This document shows, piece after piece, positions 12,669 through 15,980 of a DNA stretch of 15,980 nt (the first letter of the stretch is position 1; each line of letters begins with the position of its first letter). Under the pieces are notes generated by a model that did not search any database, was not told the origin of the DNA, and saw only the letters and a program-made list of their open reading frames with translations. The translations under genes were made by a program, and so were the position numbers. The stretch spans positions 1 through 15,980 of the forward strand of contig JAMOAW010000065.1 in assembly GCA_039908535.1 (NCBI GenBank), read 5' to 3'. This DNA comes from JAMOAW01 sp039908535. Lineage in GTDB: Bacteria; Pseudomonadota; Magnetococcia; Magnetococcales; JADFZT01.

Positions 12669-15374
12669 ATGGCAACCAAAAAACTGGTCTATTTCTTTGG
12701 CGATGGGAAGGCAGATGGGGATGCAGACATGCCCAATTTGCTCGGTGGAAAGGGAGCCAATTTAGCGGAGATGACCCGCATTGGTCTACCAGTTCCGGCT
12801 GGATTCACCATCAGTACCGAGGTGTGTTCCTATTTTCAACGCCACGATGGCCACTATCCAAACACGCTTGAGAAACAAGTCAAAGCGGCGTTAAATCAAG
12901 TGGAAAAGGTGATGGAGGCCCGTTTTGGCGATCAAGAGGTTCCGTTGTTATTGTCGGTACGCTCTGGAGCCCCAGTCTCTATGCCTGGCATGATGGATAC
13001 GGTTCTCAATTTAGGATTAAACGACACGGTTGTGACGGCTTTGGAACGTCGTACCGCCAACCCTCGTTTTGCCTGGGACTGTTATCGCCGCTTTGTGCAG
13101 ATGTTTGGCAATGTGGTGTTGGGTCTTTCCCACAAAAGTTTTGAACATTTACTAGAAGATAAAAAGACCCAAACCAACAAAACATTGGATGTGGAATTAT
13201 CGGTTGAAGATTTAAAAGATCTTGTCTCCTCTTATAAAGCGGCTGTTTTGCAAGAGTGTGGTAAACCTTTTCCAGAAGATCCATGGGATCAACTTTGGCA
13301 GGCGATTGGGGCGGTGTTTGGTTCCTGGTCAAATCCACGAGCGACGGCCTATCGGCAATTAAATGGTCTTTCACAAATTGGTGGCACAGCGGTCAATGTG
13401 CAGTCCATGGTATTTGGCAATATGGGCGAGGATTGCGCAACTGGGGTGGCCTTTACTCGAGATCCCTCCAATGGTGAAAACCGTTTCTTTGGTGAATATT
13501 TAATCAATGCCCAGGGCGAAGATGTGGTGGCTGGCATTCGTACTCCCCAACAAATCAGTATTGAAGGAAAGGTACGCATCCACTCTCAATTACCCTCTAT
13601 GGAAGAGACCCATCCAGAGCTATACGCCAAGTTACGCAAGGTGGAGAACAAGTTAGAAAATCACTATCGGGACATGCAAGATTTAGAATTCACCATCCAG
13701 AACAATAAATTATGGATATTACAGACCCGAAATGGCAAACGCACCCTCCATGCAGCTTTAAAAATTGCGGTAGATATGGTCAACGAGGGATTGATCACCC
13801 GCGAAGAGGCGATTGGGCGGATTAAACCAAAAGATTTAGATCAACTGCTGCTGGCCACCATAGACCCAAAAGAGCGGGCCAAATGCACTCCCTTTCTAAC
13901 CGGATTGGCCGCCTCTCCTGGTGCGGCGACCGGTCAGGTGGTATTTACCGCCGAGGAGGCCACAACGGAAGCAGAGGCTGGCCAAGCGGTGATTTTGGTA
14001 CGTGAAGAGACCAGTCCAGAGGATATTCAAGGCATGCATGCGGCCCGAGGTATTTTAACGGCGCGTGGGGGGATGACCTCTCATGCGGCGGTTGTCGCCC
14101 GCGGCATGGGACGGCCTTGTGTTTCTGGGTGTGTGGATCTCAAAATTAACTTTAAAGAGTCCTATTTTATCGTCAACGGTACCAAAGTCACAAAAGGGGA
14201 TTGGATCACTTTGGATGGGGGTGTCGGTGAAGTATTATTGGGTCAAATACCGACACGCGAACCCGAACCAAGTGCGGATTTTATCACCTTCATGAGTTGG
14301 GCCGATCAAATCCGCCGCTTAGCGGTACGCACCAACGCCGACACCCCGGAAGATGCCCGCCAGGCACGCAAATTTGGGGCCGAAGGAATTGGTCTGTGTC
14401 GAACAGAACATATGTTTTTTAAAGAGGGACGCATTTTAGCCGTTCGCGAGATGATTTTAGTGCAAAGCGAAGCCGACCGACGCGTGGCGTTAGCAAAAAT
14501 ATTACCCATGCAACGCGGCGATTTTACCGCTATTTTCCGAGAGATGGCTGGACTACCGGTCACCATTCGCCTGTTAGATCCCCCCCTACACGAATTTATT
14601 CCTCATGATCCCAAAGGCCAAAACGATGTTGCCTTGGCATTAGGAATTTCTTTAAAAGAGGTCAAAGAGCGTGTTGCGGCTCTCCATGAGATGAATCCTA
14701 TGCTTGGCCATCGGGGATGTCGTTTAGGGATCTCCTATCCAGAGATTTACGAGATGCAGGTTCGGGCCATCATGGAGGCGGCCTGTGATTTAGTTGCCCA
14801 AGAGGGATTTTCCATCACACCAGAGATCATGATTCCATTGGTAGGCCATGTGAGCGAATTTAAATATTTAAAGAAAATTTGCTCCGATGTTTGTGAGTTA
14901 GTCATGAAAGAGATGGGTGTCACGATTAAATATCTGCTTGGCACCATGATTGAGCTGCCACGGGCGGCTCTTACTGCCGATCAGATTGCCAAAGAGGCCG
15001 AATTTTTCTCTTTTGGTACCAACGACCTTACTCAAACCACCCTGGGGATTTCACGGGATGATGCGAGCCAATTTATAAAGGATTATGTTCAAAAACAAGT
15101 TTTTCAATCCGACCCATTTGTCACCTTAGATCAAGAGGGAGTTGGAAAATTGATCGTTATGGGGACAAAGCGTGGTCGCAGTGAACGATCCGACCTTAAA
15201 ATAGGTATTTGTGGCGAACACGGCGGTGATCCTGCCTCCATTGCCTTTTTTGAAAAAGCCAACCTAGATTATGTCTCTTGCTCTCCCTATCGGGTCTACA
15301 TGGCCCGTCTGGCGGCAGCCAGAGCATTTTTAGAGGACAAAAAACAGCGGGCACCCAGTAGAGGGGATGGTTGA
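12669..15374 (+). CDS. ppdK: Pyruvate, phosphate dikinase
   Basis: PPDK reversibly converts pyruvate, ATP and phosphate to phosphoenolpyruvate, AMP and pyrophosphate, linking glycolysis and gluconeogenesis. The protein has 901 residues, the normal bacterial size. The N-terminal ATP-grasp domain (about 19-340) starts with LLGGKGANLAEM (24-35). The swivelling phosphohistidine domain has GGMTSHAAVVARG with His472, and Thr470 is the equivalent of the regulatory threonine in plant PPDK. The C-terminal PEP/pyruvate barrel (about 535-890) contains GLCRTEHMFF, GHRGCRLG, SFGTNDLTQ and GICGEHGGDP with catalytic Cys848. This set separates it from PEP synthase. ATG 12669 has AGAGGG six bases before it. 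Its position after glyQ-glyS is a gene order known from Alphaproteobacteria. No PPDK regulatory kinase gene (DUF299) is present in the window. Confidence 0.97.
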   Translation: MATKKLVYFFGDGKADGDADMPNLLGGKGANLAEMTRIGLPVPAGFTISTEVCSYFQRHDGHYPNTLEKQVKAALNQVEKVMEARFGDQEVPLLLSVRSGAPVSMPGMMDTVLNLGLNDTVVTALERRTANPRFAWDCYRRFVQMFGNVVLGLSHKSFEHLLEDKKTQTNKTLDVELSVEDLKDLVSSYKAAVLQECGKPFPEDPWDQLWQAIGAVFGSWSNPRATAYRQLNGLSQIGGTAVNVQSMVFGNMGEDCATGVAFTRDPSNGENRFFGEYLINAQGEDVVAGIRTPQQISIEGKVRIHSQLPSMEETHPELYAKLRKVENKLENHYRDMQDLEFTIQNNKLWILQTRNGKRTLHAALKIAVDMVNEGLITREEAIGRIKPKDLDQLLLATIDPKERAKCTPFLTGLAASPGAATGQVVFTAEEATTEAEAGQAVILVREETSPEDIQGMHAARGILTARGGMTSHAAVVARGMGRPCVSGCVDLKINFKESYFIVNGTKVTKGDWITLDGGVGEVLLGQIPTREPEPSADFITFMSWADQIRRLAVRTNADTPEDARQARKFGAEGIGLCRTEHMFFKEGRILAVREMILVQSEADRRVALAKILPMQRGDFTAIFREMAGLPVTIRLLDPPLHEFIPHDPKGQNDVALALGISLKEVKERVAALHEMNPMLGHRGCRLGISYPEIYEMQVRAIMEAACDLVAQEGFSITPEIMIPLVGHVSEFKYLKKICSDVCELVMKEMGVTIKYLLGTMIELPRAALTADQIAKEAEFFSFGTNDLTQTTLGISRDDASQFIKDYVQKQVFQSDPFVTLDQEGVGKLIVMGTKRGRSERSDLKIGICGEHGGDPASIAFFEKANLDYVSCSPYRVYMARLAAARAFLEDKKQRAPSRGDG

Positions 15375-15435
15375 TTTTTTCTTATCAAAAGAAAACGAGG
15401 AGAGGGGGAATTGCTCCTTGCGGTTTGGCCTTCGC

Positions 15436-15590
15436 TTTTTTTGCCCACAGGGCATCGTTCATGTATCGGAAAAATAAAAATCAAGACCTTGGGGGGCTCA
15501 GAACCGCCCCCCCAATCCCCCCCACCCTTTTTTTAGGGGGTCTGGGGGATTTATCCCCCAGGGGGTTTGGCCTCTGATTTTTTTTGCCTA
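15436..15590 (+). repeat. Full copy of the G-run modular repeat
   Basis: The order is: hairpin GCCCACAGGGC (15443-15453), GTTCATGTATCGG leader, AAAATCAAGACCTTGGGGGG, a C-rich block (C7-AAT-C7-A-C3 at 15507-15527), TTTTTTTA, GGGGGTCTGGGGG, dyad GGGGGATTTATCCCCC (15544-15559), and a tail GGTTTGGCCTCTGATTTT. From the leader to the tail it matches the reverse complement of 120-234. The GGTTTGGCCT...TTTTTTTGCC text also occurs just before the copy (15422-15443), giving 142-base-spaced direct repeats around it. Confidence 0.8.
15507..15527 (-). other. Minus-strand G-quadruplex motif within a repeat
   Basis: On the minus strand this reads GGG-T-GGGGGGG-ATT-GGGGGGG, which meets the common rule of four G3 tracts with loops of 1-7 bases. 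Other copies have related but shorter G runs, for example 168-186 on the plus strand. Folding into a quadruplex is a prediction from sequence pattern only. Confidence 0.45.
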
Positions 15591-15688
15591 GTTCCCCAGC
15601 CGCTTACGTTCTGGTTATCCACAACACTCACATAGATACGGCTTATTTGTCGTGTTAAAGGTGAACCACAATCACGCGCTCCGCTCAT
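15551..15688 (-). CDS. Doubtful 45-residue ORF
   Basis: An ORF of 45 codons starts with MSGARDCGSPLTRQISRIYV, and CTGGAGG is placed about 10 bases before its ATG. Its last dozen codons run into the G-run repeat, and the stop lies in that repeat's hairpin. I do not recognise the product. It may be a small gene, a remnant of a longer gene cut by the repeat, or chance. Confidence 0.2.
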   Translation of the reverse strand: MSGARDCGSPLTRQISRIYVSVVDNQNVSGWGTRQKKSEAKPPGG

Positions 15689-15751
15689 GAGACTCTAACC
15701 TCCAGTTCGTTAATAAAAAATCGAGGTAACCCAATGATTTATTGCTTTAGC
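15591..15751. other. Unique spacer with one DnaA-box match
   Basis: Between two repeat copies lies about 160 bases of ordinary sequence without a confident gene. It has TTATCCACA at 15615-15623, a perfect DnaA-box match. No second box, AT-rich unwinding region or origin gene is visible, so an origin is not claimed. Confidence 0.35.
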
Positions 15752-15918
15752 GTAACCGTTCATAGAATTAATAAAAAAAAGGGGTCTGGGGGATTGCCCC
15801 CAGGGTTTTGTTTTTGACTTTGCTTTTGAATTCGGTTTTGCTTTCTTCAAATAGCAGGGGGGTTGGGGGATGCAATCCCCAAGGTCTTGTTTTTGATTTT
15901 TTTTATCTGAACGGTTAC
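15752..15918. repeat. 11-bp inverted repeats enclosing a repeat copy
   Basis: GTAACCGTTCA (15752-15762) and TGAACGGTTAC (15908-15918) are exact inverted copies flanking the second near-identical element. They bear no resemblance to the inverted repeats around the first copy (GGTACCACC...). AAATCGAG occurs outside on both sides (15718-15725 and 15919-15926), adjacent on the right only. Confidence 0.6.
15770..15893 (+). repeat. G-run repeat, near-identical copy 2
   Basis: The core 15781-15889 matches 7548-7657 in the same orientation, differing at 8 positions plus a one-base gap. It has GGGGTCTGGGGGATTGCCCC, a T/G-rich linker with TTCGGTTTTGCTTTCTTC, GCAGGGGGGTTGGGGGATG and CAATCCCCAAGGTCTTG. 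The missing C weakens the last hairpin relative to copy 1. Confidence 0.75.
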
Positions 15919-15942
15919 AAATCGAGACACGCATCAATATTT

Positions 15943-15980
15943 TGATGTATCGGAAAAATAAAAATCAAGACCTTGGGGGG
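15943..15980 (+). repeat. Start of another full G-run repeat, cut by window end
   Basis: GATGTATCGGAAAAATAAAA and ATCAAGACCTTGGGGGG reproduce the opening of the copy at 15461 base for base. The rest lies beyond the window. Three units thus occur within about 550 bases after ppdK. Confidence 0.75.

Noticed and set aside
889..14566. Many further ORFs of 60-140 codons on the opposite strand or other frames of the named genes
   Set aside because: They lie wholly inside strongly recognised coding regions, lack family motifs and are explained as shadows.
15615..15623. Replication origin at the DnaA-box match
   Set aside because: There is only one box, without clustered boxes, an unwinding element or dnaA/dnaN/parAB nearby.
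120..15980. CRISPR array
   Set aside because: The repeats are not regularly spaced, vary in length and orientation, and are scattered between genes; no cas genes are present.

Overview
The window is a stretch of a proteobacterial chromosome of medium G+C content. The best clues to the host are gene order and repeats. DUF484-xerC is a common proteobacterial pair, and glyQ-glyS-ppdK is an order I associate with Alphaproteobacteria. The heme-binding DUF3365 sensor and the DUF4124 plus lytic transglycosylase protein would fit a deep-branching or magnetotactic-type lineage such as Magnetococcales. That placement is inference, not proof. No tRNA, rRNA, CRISPR array or transposase gene was seen.

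Layout. (1) 1-314: repeats only. (2) 315-2820, minus strand: a tight operon DUF484 -> xerC -> ydcF-like (DUF218), with a 2-nt gap and then a 4-nt ATGA overlap. (3) 2821-2984: a divergent control region with a good promoter, direct repeats and a perfect 17-bp dyad. (4) 2985-4292, plus strand: ArsR-family repressor, membrane-anchored rhodanese and zinc-finger thioredoxin (TrxC type), which looks like a small thiol/sulfur-handling unit. (5) 4340-5008: a stand-alone CYTH (triphosphate tunnel) protein. (6) 5206-7343: threonine synthase thrC followed by a secreted lytic transglycosylase. (7) 7344-7797: a repeat-rich spacer. (8) 7798-9258: an AT-rich, membrane-bound c-heme sensor that has no output domain. 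(9) 9488-15374: glyQ and glyS (the two glycyl-tRNA synthetase subunits), then ppdK (pyruvate phosphate dikinase). (10) 15375-15980: repeats only, apart from a doubtful 45-codon ORF.

The coding content is mostly core metabolism and cell maintenance. The unusual part is a modular family of G/C-run hairpin repeats found in nearly every larger intergenic gap: 120-308, 5018-5150, 7360-7663, 12535-12650, 15436-15590, 15770-15893 and 15943 to the end. The units share arms of the type AAAATCAARACCYTGGGGG, TGGGGGATNNATCCCCCA hairpins, a short GCCC-NNN-GGGC hairpin and a linker containing ATGTATCGG. They occur in both orientations, as full, half and degraded copies. Two 110-bp copies about 92% identical (counted by eye) lie inside inverted repeats that differ between the two sites. 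I regard this as the most likely undescribed element here: a mobile MITE-like element or a structured RNA or terminator family.
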